In this document: positions 21,701 to 32,037 of the stretch, one piece after another
How positions within the stretch are numbered: position 1 is the stretch's first letter
How the letters are laid out: the number at the start of each line of letters is the position of its first letter
Assembly (NCBI GenBank): GCA_039621445.1
Contig: CP154954.1
Location: forward strand, 50,633,847-50,697,846
Source of the DNA: Euglena gracilis
Lineage: Eukaryota > Euglenida > Euglenophyceae > Euglenales
Length of the DNA: 64,000 nucleotides
Direction: 5' to 3'
Made by a program: the position numbers and the translations under genes
The notes under the pieces: model-generated
Database searches by the model: none
The model's input: only the letters and a program-made list of their open reading frames with translations
Told to the model about the DNA's origin: nothing

Positions 21701-22008
21701 GTCACGGGAGGTTGGTCCGTGGGAGGTAGGTGCCGCGGCCGGCCGCGGCCGACCGTCGCCCAACCAAAACAAGATTTTGGTTGGGACACGGCCGGCCGCG
21801 GCCCCACCACGGCCAAATTTAGCTGCATTTGGTTGGGCCGCGGCCGGCCGCGGCCCAACCATTTTTTTTTTGGTTGGACCGCGGCCGGCCGCGGCCCAAC
21901 CAGAAGCCTTTTTTTGGTTGGGCCGCGGCAGACCGCGGCCCAACCAAAATGATTTTTCTGGTTGGGCCGCGGCCGGCCGCGGCCGACCGCGGCCCAACCT
22001 CCCATGAC
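21701..22008. mobile_element. V1, GGCCGCGG palindrome element
   Basis: GTCACGGGAGGTTGG at the left and CCAACCTCCCATGAC at the right enclose a chain of perfect palindromes of the form GGTTGGGCCGCGGCC and its complement, separated by A/T spacers. V2 is the same element inverted. Outer boundaries are uncertain, since similarity to V2 extends further out (GTGCTGGGAC). Confidence 0.65.
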
Positions 22009-22504
22009 CGTCCCAGCACTGTTCTGCAAGCCACTCTTCCAGACTCCGTTCCCTCCGTCCTCTGCTATTCAGAGAGTGCAGTGTGATGACGTTCTCCGTG
22101 GCAGTTGGTAATTGGCTCCACATAATATCAAAACCATGGCGTATTTGTAAAAAGTAAAATGAAAACATTCACTTAAAAGTGAGTCCCTCTGCGTTTTTCT
22201 TCAGAGACGAAATAATCTGGAGGAAACCTTTCACCTTTCGGGTAATATCTTCTCTTTGGGCCTGTTCCATGAAACCATAGCATTTACAATAGCCTGGGAG
22301 CGCGACTCGGCCATCCTTGCCTTGCACACACAAGACTACATTCATTACGAAGCGCGACTCGGCCATCTTTGCCTTGCAAACACAAGGGGATTTTGTTATT
22401 TTGGGCGGGGGGGGGGGTCCGGGGGGGGGCGGCAGCCCCCCCCCCCCGGAGGAGGCCGTAGGCCGACTAAGTTCGCGTTTTGAGTCATTTTCTTTCATAT
22501 TTGA

Positions 22505-22590
22505 ATAGGGTTAGGGATAGGGTTAGGGATTAGGGTTAGGGCCAAAAGGAATTTATCAGGTTATTTGAAGGAGTAGGGTTAGGGTTACAA
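22505..22590. repeat. Degenerate TTAGGG repeats
   Basis: Irregular TTAGGG and TTAGGGA units form the left part of an interstitial telomere-like region. A similar scrap, AGGGTTAGGGTTAAGG, is at about 29013-29030 inside V3. Confidence 0.8.
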
Positions 22591-22630
22591 TTCTTTTCCA
22601 AACAGCAGAATACATCCCGCTCAACGTTGT

Positions 22631-22803
22631 TAGATTGGTCTCTACAAGATACCCAGCGAACCCAAAGAGCCGCCCAACTCGGGTTAAAAACATGGGGTGA
22701 CCCGAGCGAGGCGCCGAAGGCGCCGAGCGAGGGTCCCCCCATGTGTATTAACCCTAGTTGGGCGGCTCTTTGGGGTAGCTGGTACCTTGTAGGGGCCAAT
22801 TTA
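22631..22803. mobile_element. FB1, foldback with CAAAGAGCCGCCCAACT arms
   Basis: Arms of about 50 bp (TTGGTCTCTACAAG with CAAAGAGCCGCCCAACT, and their complement) close on GGCGCC-GAA-GGCGCC (22710-22724), so the whole unit folds into one hairpin. A second copy lies at 29068-29233 and a scrap at 44993-45045. It lies between telomere-like arrays here, and copy 2 is also next to TTAGGG-like sequence. Confidence 0.75.
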
Positions 22804-22872
22804 TCACGCCCCACACCCCCCACACCCCCCACACCCCCCCAAGTTCGCGTTTTGAGTCATTTTCTTTCATAT

Positions 22873-23080
22873 TTGATAGGGTTAGGGTTAGGGTTAGGGT
22901 TAGGGTTAGGGTTAGGGTTAGGGTTAGGGTTAGGGTTAGGGTTAGGGTTAGGGTTAGGGTTAGGGGTAGGGGTAGGGTGAGGGGTAGGGTTAGGGGTAGG
23001 GTTAGGTTTTAGGGTTAGGGTTAGGGATAGGGTTAGGGTTAGGGTTAGGGTTATGGTCAGGGTTAGGGTTAGGTTTTAGG
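22873..23080. repeat. Interstitial TTAGGG telomere-like array
   Basis: About fifteen perfect TTAGGG units are followed by degenerate ones (TTAGGGG, TTTTAGGG). Ordinary sequence lies on both sides, so this is internal and not a chromosome end. It may mark an old end-joining event or a healed break. Confidence 0.92.
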
Positions 23081-23140
23081 GTGCCTCCGTTTAGTATGGT
23101 CTCCCAGTCAGTCGGTCACCCTGAAAGTGCTGCTGGGACA

Positions 23141-23395
23141 GTCATGGGAGGTTGGGCCGCGGTCGACCGCGGCCCAACCATTTTTGTGTTTTTGGTTGGG
23201 CCGCGGCCGACCGCGGTCGGCCGCGGCCCAACCAAATTTTTTACCAAGGTTGGGCCGCGGTCGACCGCGGCCGACCGCGGCCCAACCAACGTCAGTCTGG
23301 CTAGAACCTGGTTGGGCCGCGGCCGGCCGCGGCCCAACCAATTTTTTTTTTGGTTGGACCGCGGCCCAACCAACGGCCACCCAACCTCCCGTGAA
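23141..23395. mobile_element. V2, GGCCGCGG palindrome element, inverted copy
   Basis: GTCATGGGAGGTTGGGCCGC starts a chain of palindromes ending CCCAACCTCCCGTGAA. Its left flank matches the right flank of V1 in reverse and vice versa, so V1 and V2 are opposite-orientation copies bracketing FB1 and the TTAGGG arrays. Confidence 0.65.
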
Positions 23396-23796
23396 CATCC
23401 ACCCTCGGGGATAGGGTGGGCAGATCCACCATTCCCCTTCCCCCCACGGGGGAGGTCAGACCGATTGGGTCCCCCCGGAAGAAGGGGTTCCTTTGCTTTC
23501 TGCATAAAGTGCCGAAATTTTGACACCAAATTTTTCCCCCAAAGTGGCTCTCCTGAACCCACCTCCCACCACTGGGGGGGTAGGGGCCGCCCCCCTGGGT
23601 GTCTAACCCCCCCCCTGGGTGGGTGGGTGGTTTTTTTTAAAAAAAATGCCCCTGGTTCGGGCTGGAGGTGAGCTTTTGGATTTGGCCCACAATTGTCCGT
23701 CTGCTCTGTACTACGGGTCTCAGGGATTCGGTGGGGGGGCCGTCCCCGGCACAGCCCTCGCACCCCCTTCCTGCAGCCCAACTCTCCTCACACCCC

Positions 23797-26700
23797 ATGG
23801 CCCCCACGACCAACGCCTCATCCACCATGCACCGGAGGGGCCGCAAGCCCAAGGTGGAGGCCGGCCTTAGCGTCTGCCTTGACTTCCTGAAGGGGAAGTG
23901 CACGAGGGAGCGCCCTGCGCCCGGCGGGGCGGTTGGATTGGCTTTCTTCTTTGGCCTTCTTCTGACCCGCTCTGTCCATGTCGTGACGGGTCGTGGACTG
24001 CGTGTGGTATTGGCTCGGACATTCCCAGAGTCATGCAATGTGGATGTTGTAGCATAGGCGACAAAACTTTACTCAAACCTGTACCGCAGCATAGACGACA
24101 AAACTCTACTCAAACCCGTACTCTGTAGTAGGCTGTGTGGGAAAGCCAATGCACAGGTGCAATGTCAGGTGTTGCTGAACATTTTTTGCAACAGAAATAT
24201 CCGCCGGCCGCAGTGGTCCCAGTGCCGCTTCGTCCATCCGGACCTCACGGCGTACCAGCAGCTGTCGGAGGCGGTGGAGGCGCAGGCCGGGCGGGAGATC
24301 TGCGAGGTGTGGGCCATGACCGGCCAGTGCAAGTTCGGCGTCAAGTGCAACAAGCTGCACCCCGCCCAGGGCCCCTCCTTCCCTCCTCCCTTCGACAACC
24401 ACTGGGGCTACTGGACAGATTGAGTGAACCGAATGACGGAACGAGTGAACCAAGTTGGCCGAACGATCCCTGCCAATGGGAGAACGAAGATGAAAGATTT
24501 TCAAATCTGGCCAGCGCCTCAGGTGTTTCCCCCATTCCTTGGACGGGTTGTTCAGGCCCTGCTCCGCTCACTTGTTTTCTCCGAAGCTTTCTTTCTGTGG
24601 CATAATGGGCCTTGAGGTCCCCCGGTGTCAACCCTTTGTAACGTCCGTGCAAATAGTCAAGGAGACGAGAGAGAGAGGGGGGGGGGAGACGAGAGGACAA
24701 TTGTGAATGGTCGTTGGTGTGCCATGAAATTCCAGCGATGTGTGTGTCGGTTGGTTGGGCATTTGTTGACTGGGTTGGGAAGGATTGTTTCCGTCATTTC
24801 CATTTTGGCACAGGGAACGGTGTGAAGTGCGAGGGCCATCTTGTGCGAAATGGGCCCCAGGAGGGCCCATGGGCCCCATCGTGGTAGCCCACCCGACTGG
24901 GCAGGTCATCGCCATCCCCTCCACTCCGGCCCCCTCCCACGCGCTGCCCGTCCCCCCGGCGCACCCCACAGCGGTGCCGGCGGAGTCCACGCCCAGCCCC
25001 CAACCCGCCGCCCCGGCGGCGGCCGCAGACCTCACGGCGGAGTTTGAAAAGTTCGCGGAGTGCATGCAGAAGACGCTGGCGGAGGAGGAGGAGGAGGAGG
25101 AGTGCTGGCAGGCAGTGCTGCCCCATCAGTTCCCCGGGAGCTGAGCCATGGCCGAGACGGATTTGACCTGGGGTGGGCGGGGTGAATGGGAATCCCAGAA
25201 CCTCCCCGAGATTATTTCCTTGGCCAAAGGCCAAAAATGTGAAACAAGCTTCTCCGCCACAAAAAGCAACACCTTTCTTCAAATTTTCATACAGGTAAGG
25301 GAGTTCTTTTTGCTTGTCATGACCGCTTGACACGACACAACCGACCTGTTCCTGACCCCCACAAGCCCATCCACCTGCCCTGACCCCCCCCCCCGGTTGG
25401 GGGACAGCTCTCAAGAGATAAGAACTCACTCACTCACTCAGCGCCCCCCCCCCCACTTACAACCTCCCCATCAGAGTCGATAACCAAACAGGTTCCTGTG
25501 CAGGGTTATCTCTTATGGGGGTTCACATGCCCCCCAGGGAGTTTTTTAATCGGTTTTTAATTAGATTGGTGGATGGGTTCCCAGATCCCCTCCCCCCCCC
25601 CCACCCCCGGGAGGGGGAAGGGGTCGGACTGAGTGGCACCCCGCCAGAGGCGGGGGTTTCCCCCTGTTTTCGGCCTATTTTCGGCGCGAAGCAAAGTGGG
25701 CCCCCCAGACTGCCCTCCCCTCCCTGGGGTTCATCCTCTGGGTGGGTGGGGAACCCCCCCCCCGTCGTTGAAAAATGCTCCCCCCCCCCCAACTCCAACA
25801 ACCCCCAATATCCAAGACCCCCCCCAGTTGAGCTTTAGCTTTTCAGAAATTTGGCCAGTCTGAAAACTAGCAGCCTCTTTTTGGTGAGAATTTTATATCG
25901 AACAACCACCAGTCGGGGGACAGGCATTGACATGGGGAGGGGGGGCGAGCAAAGGGACGTCCGTTAAGCAATTCATTATTTCCTCAAGGGACCCCCCCCC
26001 TCAAATTAGTACCTCCCACGGATTTTTATCGACCGTGTGAATGACCGCCAAATTTCCTGACAGACGACTACGAATATTCCGATGTTCTAAGAAAAGCGGG
26101 AACCCATGTTTGAAAACACGAGGTATCCCTCTGCACGCCGGCTGAATTCTCTGGGGCTCCCTCCCGAGGCAGCGGGTCAACACGAGAAACGTCCGCCCTA
26201 CCCAGGGGTTTATTTTAGTCTTGGACCCCCCCGAAGGGAGAGGGATATACTTTTTATACTTTTCGGCGCTAAAGGCACCGAAAAATTTGAAAATGGTGCT
26301 ATTTTTAGCATTTTTTTGCGATTTCTGGCCATTTTCGGGGGGAAAGTGGGTTGGGTCCCCCGGGACCCCCCCCCCCCCCCCCCCCGCCTGGTCTTTAAAA
26401 ACCCCTGGCCCGACCGTGCCTGCCCTCGGGGCCCAGGATGCCTCCTCGCCTGCAGAGCCGCACTGGCGGCAGCCCTCCGGCAAGGCGGCGGCCGGGAAGG
26501 CGGTGGCGGAGGAGGCGGCGGAGGCGCAGCCGTACGCCTCGGCCCGGCGGTTCTTGTCGGCGTTGGGCTCGGGGCATTCCTGAAGGCCCATACCAAGGCC
26601 AGACCAAACCAAATGGCCCACGGAGGTGGGCGCTCTGCAAGCCAGCATTTTATGCCTCGCAAGGGGGAGTGCGCGAATCTATAAACGTGCACGTTGGTTT

Positions 26701-27275
26701 TGTTTAGGTGAGGTTGGAACGCCGCTCCCGCGCCCTGGAGAAGGGGGGGTGTGACCATCACCCCCTCCAGGCCAAAGATTCCAGGATTCCCCGAAGAATT
26801 TGTCTTCTTGTGAACTTATATGTTCTTTTTTCCACGGATTGTGTGGAAGAAATATGTGAACCCCGTTGTATGGGGTTTCTTTTACACCTGAAGTGGGTTT
26901 TTATGTATTTTTCCTGACAGGGAGGAGGCGGCGGTCCGACCCCCCCCCAGAGAGGAGGGTGGTCAGGACCTCCGCTCCACTCCCCTCATTTTGTGCCCTG
27001 TTGGTGACTGTTAGTGACTGGGGGGCTTAAAAATTGTATGTGCCCAGGTGAGACAGCATTTGTCAGAACAACAATCCAGGTTCAACAGCCAAACTCATAC
27101 AAATCTAAGGGAAATTGAAAGAAGACAGACGAGACAGATGGACAAACAACAGATTGACCGCCAAGTTCATCCCCCAAACCCCCCGCCCCCCTCCCGCCGG
27201 TGAGAAATCCCCCGGGGCCGCCTGGACAGCGTGCTGATCGACATCTTCCGCGACCTCAACATCGTGGCGTGCTGA
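23797..27275 (+). CDS. Gene B: tandem CCCH zinc-finger protein, five exons
   Basis: Predicted exons are 23797-23916, 24223-24370, 24861-25111, 26473-26566 and 27205-27275, giving 227 residues. It starts MAPTTNASSTMHRRGRKPK. Finger 1 is completed across intron 1 (GC donor) and finger 2 is intact (ICEVWAMTGQCKFGVKCNKLH). The linker is rich in PAP and SHALP; the acidic helix is LTAEFEKFAECMQKTLAEEE. An extra intron splits the C-terminal helix (after RRFLSAL), at the place where gene E has one and A, C and D have none. The protein ends DIFRDLNIVAC. All introns fit GC-AG in phase. It is closest to gene E. Confidence 0.8.
26203..26407. mobile_element. F7a, hAT-like miniature element in intron 3 of gene B
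   Basis: CAGGGGTTTATTTTAGTC at the left faces GGTCTTTAAAAACCCCTG at the right. The flanks GCCCTACC (26195-26202) and GCCCGACC (26408-26415) match 7 of 8. The right end is about 65 bp before the predicted exon start. F7b at 63733-63965 is the second copy. Confidence 0.85.
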
Positions 27276-28262
27276 GTGGCGGTGAGCCACCACTCCGACA
27301 GCCTTTAACCGCACCGCTCTGTTTGCGTTGTTTGGGAGTGAAGTGCAAGCTGCCTTTCAGCAGGGGACCTTCCGGCTCTTTACCTGTTGAACCGCAGCCT
27401 GTTTTTCCGACTCCGCTTGTTGTTTTTCCCACATCAATGGGGGGCAAATTTTAACCGTCAATTTTTCGAATCATATGGCAGGATCCTGCTGAATGAAGAG
27501 GCATCTTTGTTTGTTTCTTTTTTCCCCAGCAATCACGTTCCAGTGGAACCTGAATTTTAGCAATCTCTTGATCAACTTGACTGAAATCCTAATTTCAGCA
27601 ACGGGCCGAAGTTGGGGGGGATCTGAGTCAAAGTCAAGCAAGTTTGAATTTAATTTTGGTGATTAGTTGGGCTCGGGGATTTTTATAGGTTGACCCTGGG
27701 AAGTGGGGAAAGGAGTGAGTAAACACCTCCCCCCCCAAATGACGGGGCGGGGTGCCCCATTACTGGCACTATCTTTTTGACCTTCCCCTCTGCCCCGTTA
27801 TTTGGGCACTACCCATCAAACCCTGACAAATCCTTCTCCTTCAGAAAAAATCAAAAGGAAGGGCCATATTATGAAAATGATGAGTGTTCCGAGACCTTGA
27901 GAATGATTTTGACCCATACCTCATTCCACTTGCACCATCCGTCTCTTCTTTTTCTCCCAAAACCTGCTGCGAAGCACTCGAGGCAGGCAAGTGTTGTGTA
28001 ATATTTTTGTTGTCGCTGACCTCTTGGATATAAAAGACTGAGGGTGCCCCGTTATTGGAACCATCTTTTTCGGCCTGCCCCCTGCCCCATTATTTGGGCA
28101 CTGCCCACTCAAAGACTCAAAGGGCACTGTCCCGTTATTTGGGGGGGGGGTTAAGGTCCAGTGGTCGGACCCTATTGGACCTTAATAGGTCCAATATTAA
28201 GGTTGGTTTGACCCCCAAAAAGTCCCCTGGTGGGGTTGGGTACCACCTGTTGGACCTCCCCT
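27276..28262. other. Intergenic region downstream of gene B
   Basis: No gene is recognised. Diverged direct repeats of the phrase CCCCGTTATTTGGGCACT (27797, 28088, 28129) suggest an old small tandem family. Confidence 0.4.
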
Positions 28263-28735
28263 CCCCCGATTTTTGTTTTTAAAAAATGGTTGGGGTGATG
28301 TCGGCACCTTTCCACGTGGTAGCATGCCAAGCAACAGAGAAGCAAGTGCCCCTCTAACTTCCCATTGGCCCCGGACCCAATGTCACATTCCTTTGGAAAT
28401 GGCATTTGGGCGCAGTTTACCCAGATTGGTTAGTAGACCTCCACCCACCCACTTATAAGAGGGAGCGCAAGGCGCTCTCTCCCACATGCTGAGCCCCCCT
28501 TTGCCCTCGTACACACCGCACGCGCAACCCTGCCCACCGACCCCCTATGATTAACACCTCCCTGGTCGGAGGACACGTTTTCGAAGATTTCTCCATGGTT
28601 TGGGTTGAAAATTTATCCTCGTCTTAAAGATTACACGTTGGACATAGGCAGATGGTTGGATAGGGAGGGGAGGAGTAAATTTCTTGTCACCTTTATGAAA
28701 CATCAAAATTATCTTGGGAACCAGCCGTCGGTTTC

Positions 28736-29395
28736 GGGTGTCCCTGGGGTGGGGTGTCACAGGAGGTAGGTTCGTGGGAGGTGGGTGCCGCGGCCGGCCG
28801 CCAACCAACAAAATAGGATTTTGGTTGGGCCGCGGCTGGCCGCGACCCAACCATGGCACAATTTTGGCTGTCAAGATTTTAATTTGGTTGGGCCGCGGCC
28901 CAACCAAATCTTTATTTTGGTTGGGGCCACAGCAGGCCGCGGCAGGCAGCGGCCCCAACCAAATTGCAAAAGTTGATCGCAAAAAGGATTTTATGACATT
29001 ATTTGAAGTAGCAGGGTTAGGGTTAAGGTTCTCGTGCAAATAGTTGAACCCTTCCCGCTCAACGTTGTTATATTGGCCTCTACAGGGTACTCAGCGAACC
29101 CAAAGAGCCGCCCAGCTAGGGTTAAAAACATGGGGGACCCGAGCGAGGCACTGAATGCGCCGAGAGAGGGTCCCCCCACGTGTATTGACCCCATATTCGG
29201 TTCCCTGGTACCTTGTAAGGGCCAATTTATCCCGCTATTGTGCGATGCAGTTCTATTTCGGTCGCTGGATCTGTTGTTGTTTGGGTGGCCGCGGCTGGCC
29301 GCGGCCCAACCAAAACGTGATTTTGATTTGGGCCGCAGTCGGCCGCGGCCTGCCGCAAACCAACCAACGGCCACCCTACCTCCCGTGACCTGCCA
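28736..29395. mobile_element. V3, palindrome element absent from unit 2
   Basis: The interior has GTCACAGGAGGTAGG on the left, CTACCTCCCGTGAC on the right, and GGCCGCGG palindromes. The flanks TCGGTTTC (28728-28735) and GCGGGTTC (29396-29403) correspond to a single TCGGGTTC at 39274-39281 in unit 2. The element therefore arrived in unit 1 only, or was lost from unit 2. It carries FB2. Confidence 0.75.
29068..29233. mobile_element. FB2, foldback nested in V3
   Basis: This is a second copy of FB1, with TATTGGCCTCTACAGGGTAC and CAAAGAGCCGCCCAGCT in the left arm. The right arm is partly lost (GGTACCTTGTAAGGGCCAAT). A TTAGGG-like scrap lies upstream, as with FB1, which suggests a shared origin of the two contexts. 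Confidence 0.6.
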
Positions 29396-29450
29396 GCGGG
29401 TTCCTCGCCCCCCAACCCTCCCCTCAACCCCCCCCCCCCCCACCTCACTC

Positions 29451-29560
29451 ATGGGGGCGCAGCAGCTCACCGACGCCCAACCCCCTGCAACCGTTGCCGA
29501 TGGTCCACCCCCCACCCCCTCCCCCCGGGGTTTGCATCCCAAGGCGGACCAGCCTGGGCG
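29451..29560 (+). other. GC-rich exon-like block, unit 1
   Basis: An ATG opens a frame MGAQQLTDAQPPATVADG. The unit 2 counterpart (39314-39420) reads MGPQHLTDAQPPATVADG, with some silent differences in the block. The frame is not conserved far beyond it. It may be a 5' exon or UTR linked to genes C and D, or a relic of another gene. No domain is recognised. Confidence 0.25.
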
Positions 29561-31254
29561 ACGTGACTGGCGTAGCCAGCACCGGAAGTCCGGGCCGCCG
29601 CCGTGGATCCCCCGGGTGGGTATCGGGATATATCTGCCCCGCTGTGTGCTGGGGCTGCGATGGAATGGTTGCAGCCCCCCCCCCCCCCGCCATCAAGGTT
29701 GGGGGCCCATATTTGTTGTTGTTTTCCACGCCTGCCAGTGCAAGGTCGTCTATCTATGCATTTCCAGCATTCCATTGCACATCTCTCATCTCTCATTCAG
29801 CACACGGTGGATTTCCGAGTCGGACCACCTCCCTTTGCATGGCCCCTATCCCCCATACGCTCCATTCAGGCTTCTTTTTGCTCTTTCACCTGGATGGGTC
29901 CCGGCCGAACCCCCCCCCCCCTTGGTGTCAGGTCCAGCAGGTATTCCCCTCCCCGGAGGTTTGGGTTTTCTCCATTTTGGGGACGAAGTGCCAAAGATTT
30001 CCGGCAGAAAAGCACCAGAAAAAATATCATTCAGTGATGTGGTTTTGAGGGATTTTTCTGAGGCCAACCCAAAAAATGTTGGGCAAAAAGTTCAGAAGAG
30101 GAAGAATGAAAAATAGGGAGTTCGAGGGGTGCTTTAATGGTTGTGTTCCATGACCCCCCCCCCCCCGGGTGCCACACTGGAAAGGGTGAGGGGAGCCCCC
30201 GGGAGGGTCTGAAAAAAGGCCTGATCTCTGATCGATTTTTACCTCTTAGCACCCTCTCACACCTCACGCCCCCGCCATCTCGTTTGGCAACTGGAATCCC
30301 AGGCGGCAGCCTGCGTTGCTAAGACGCCCCTGGAAGTTTATTTGTCTCTATGCAGTTGTTTCAACAGGGGTCGGGGGGCGTGCACACGATTCCATGGCAT
30401 CTATCAAGAGCCACAAAAGAGGTTTTTGCTGAAATGATATGATGATGATGGGTTTGGGTTGGGGTTTGCAAATATATGTTGCATTAAGGGCAATAGGTTT
30501 CGCCAAGCCAGCCGATCAGTGAGTTTTTATGTGTGAGATTATGGCGAGGGTGCATGTTGTTAGCGCTTAATCCCTGGCTGAAACAGCTGAGTGTTTTGTT
30601 CCACCAGCAGTATGTGTGTCAGCACCACCAGTGTTCTATGTGCTTCCCATTCGCAGAATGACTCAAACTCTGTCCACCTACCCAAAGGAATAAGGCACCT
30701 GCCCACAGAAGCCCAAGGATCGAAGGATTACAAATGGGCAACTTGGAGCAGTTTGGGGTGGTTCCGATAGCATGGTTGATCAGTTGATGTTTGGTTTTTT
30801 TTTCCAGGGGCCGGCTGATTTTTTCCTCTGTTACTCCAGTGGTCGGCCAAGCTTTTTAAAAGTGGTCCTTCTGCAACTATGGCATGGAAAATGTATTTTG
30901 GCCGAGATTGATGGGTTTTGAGCCAGTGAGTGGATGGAGGGTTGATGACTGGTTATCAAGCGTCGGTGGCAAATTACTCAACCCAATTGGTGGGTTCCAA
31001 CATTAATCGGAACGTTGTGCCAAATGGGGACTTCTGGACAGGCGGGTTATTTTTTGCAGTCAGGATTTTGGAAAGGTTATTATTCGCCTTGGGATAGTAA
31101 AAGATGCCAGAGATTTTGTCCTGGAATGAAAAACTCCTTGTTGATTAAAACAAGAGGTGCCTGTTGAAATCTGCAGAAAATCCGTGCATTTTTTGCAAAA
31201 TTTTTCCAAATGCAAATCTTCATTGCTCGTATATGCGTGTGTGTAAGTGTGTAT

Positions 31255-31568
31255 GTATTTACGTTTATATGTGTATATGTATGCATGTGTGTGTGTATGT
31301 ATGTATGTATGGATGTATGTATGTATGTATGCATGTATGCATGCATGTATGTATGTATGTATGTATGTACGTATGCATGCGTGTATGTATGTATGCATGT
31401 ATGTATGTATGTACGGATGCATGCGTGTACGAATATATGTATGTATGTGTATGTACGTATGTATGTATGTATGAATGTATGTATGCGTGTATGTATGTAT
31501 GGATGTATGGATGTATGTATGTACGTATGTATGTATGTATGTATGTATGTATGTATGTATGTATGTAT
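31255..31568. repeat. (TATG)n microsatellite, unit 1
   Basis: A long imperfect TATG/CATG array lies about 470 bp upstream of gene C. Its counterpart in unit 2 is 41050-41495. Open frames through it (MYVCMYVCM and the reverse HTYIHTYI) are artefacts of the repeat. Confidence 0.95.
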
Positions 31569-32037
31569 CCCACGCCGGTTCGGACGTGAAGCCGGTGCCT
31601 GGGACACAGTTCTCGATATAGTAGTGATGTATATTTATAACCCGTGCGAACCTCTCAATTGACCCTGGGGTATGGGTGCCGCACATGTGGTGGGGCTCTG
31701 CATGTGCGATACGAGGGAGTGGCGACCCTTCTCCATCCACAGTGGTGGGGTGTGATTCCCTGCCACACTTTATGGATTGAGTTGGGGCCACGGTCCACAA
31801 TGTAACTGAGGTGTCTACAGATCAATCACGAATTTTCGTGTACACCAAATATTTGTTTGTGGTTCACCTGTGGTCACCAAAAAATTTTTTGTGGTTCACA
31901 CATCTTTTGCGAGCCACACTAAATCAATGTCTGGCTTCTTCTTGGTGTTCTGCCAGAGGGAGGCGTGGAAAGCAAGGTTAAGGCGATGCTGGGTTCCTTC
32001 CACCGCAGTCTCTTTAATTGTTTACTGTTAATTTGCC

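Noticed and set aside
22873-23080. TTAGGG array as a chromosome end
   Set aside because: Ordinary sequence continues on both sides for tens of kilobases.
31164-31800. Long open frames through (TATG)n on both strands, also at 40.8-41.7 kb
   Set aside because: A tetranucleotide repeat leaves frames free of stops; the translations are only cyclic MYVC or HTYI.
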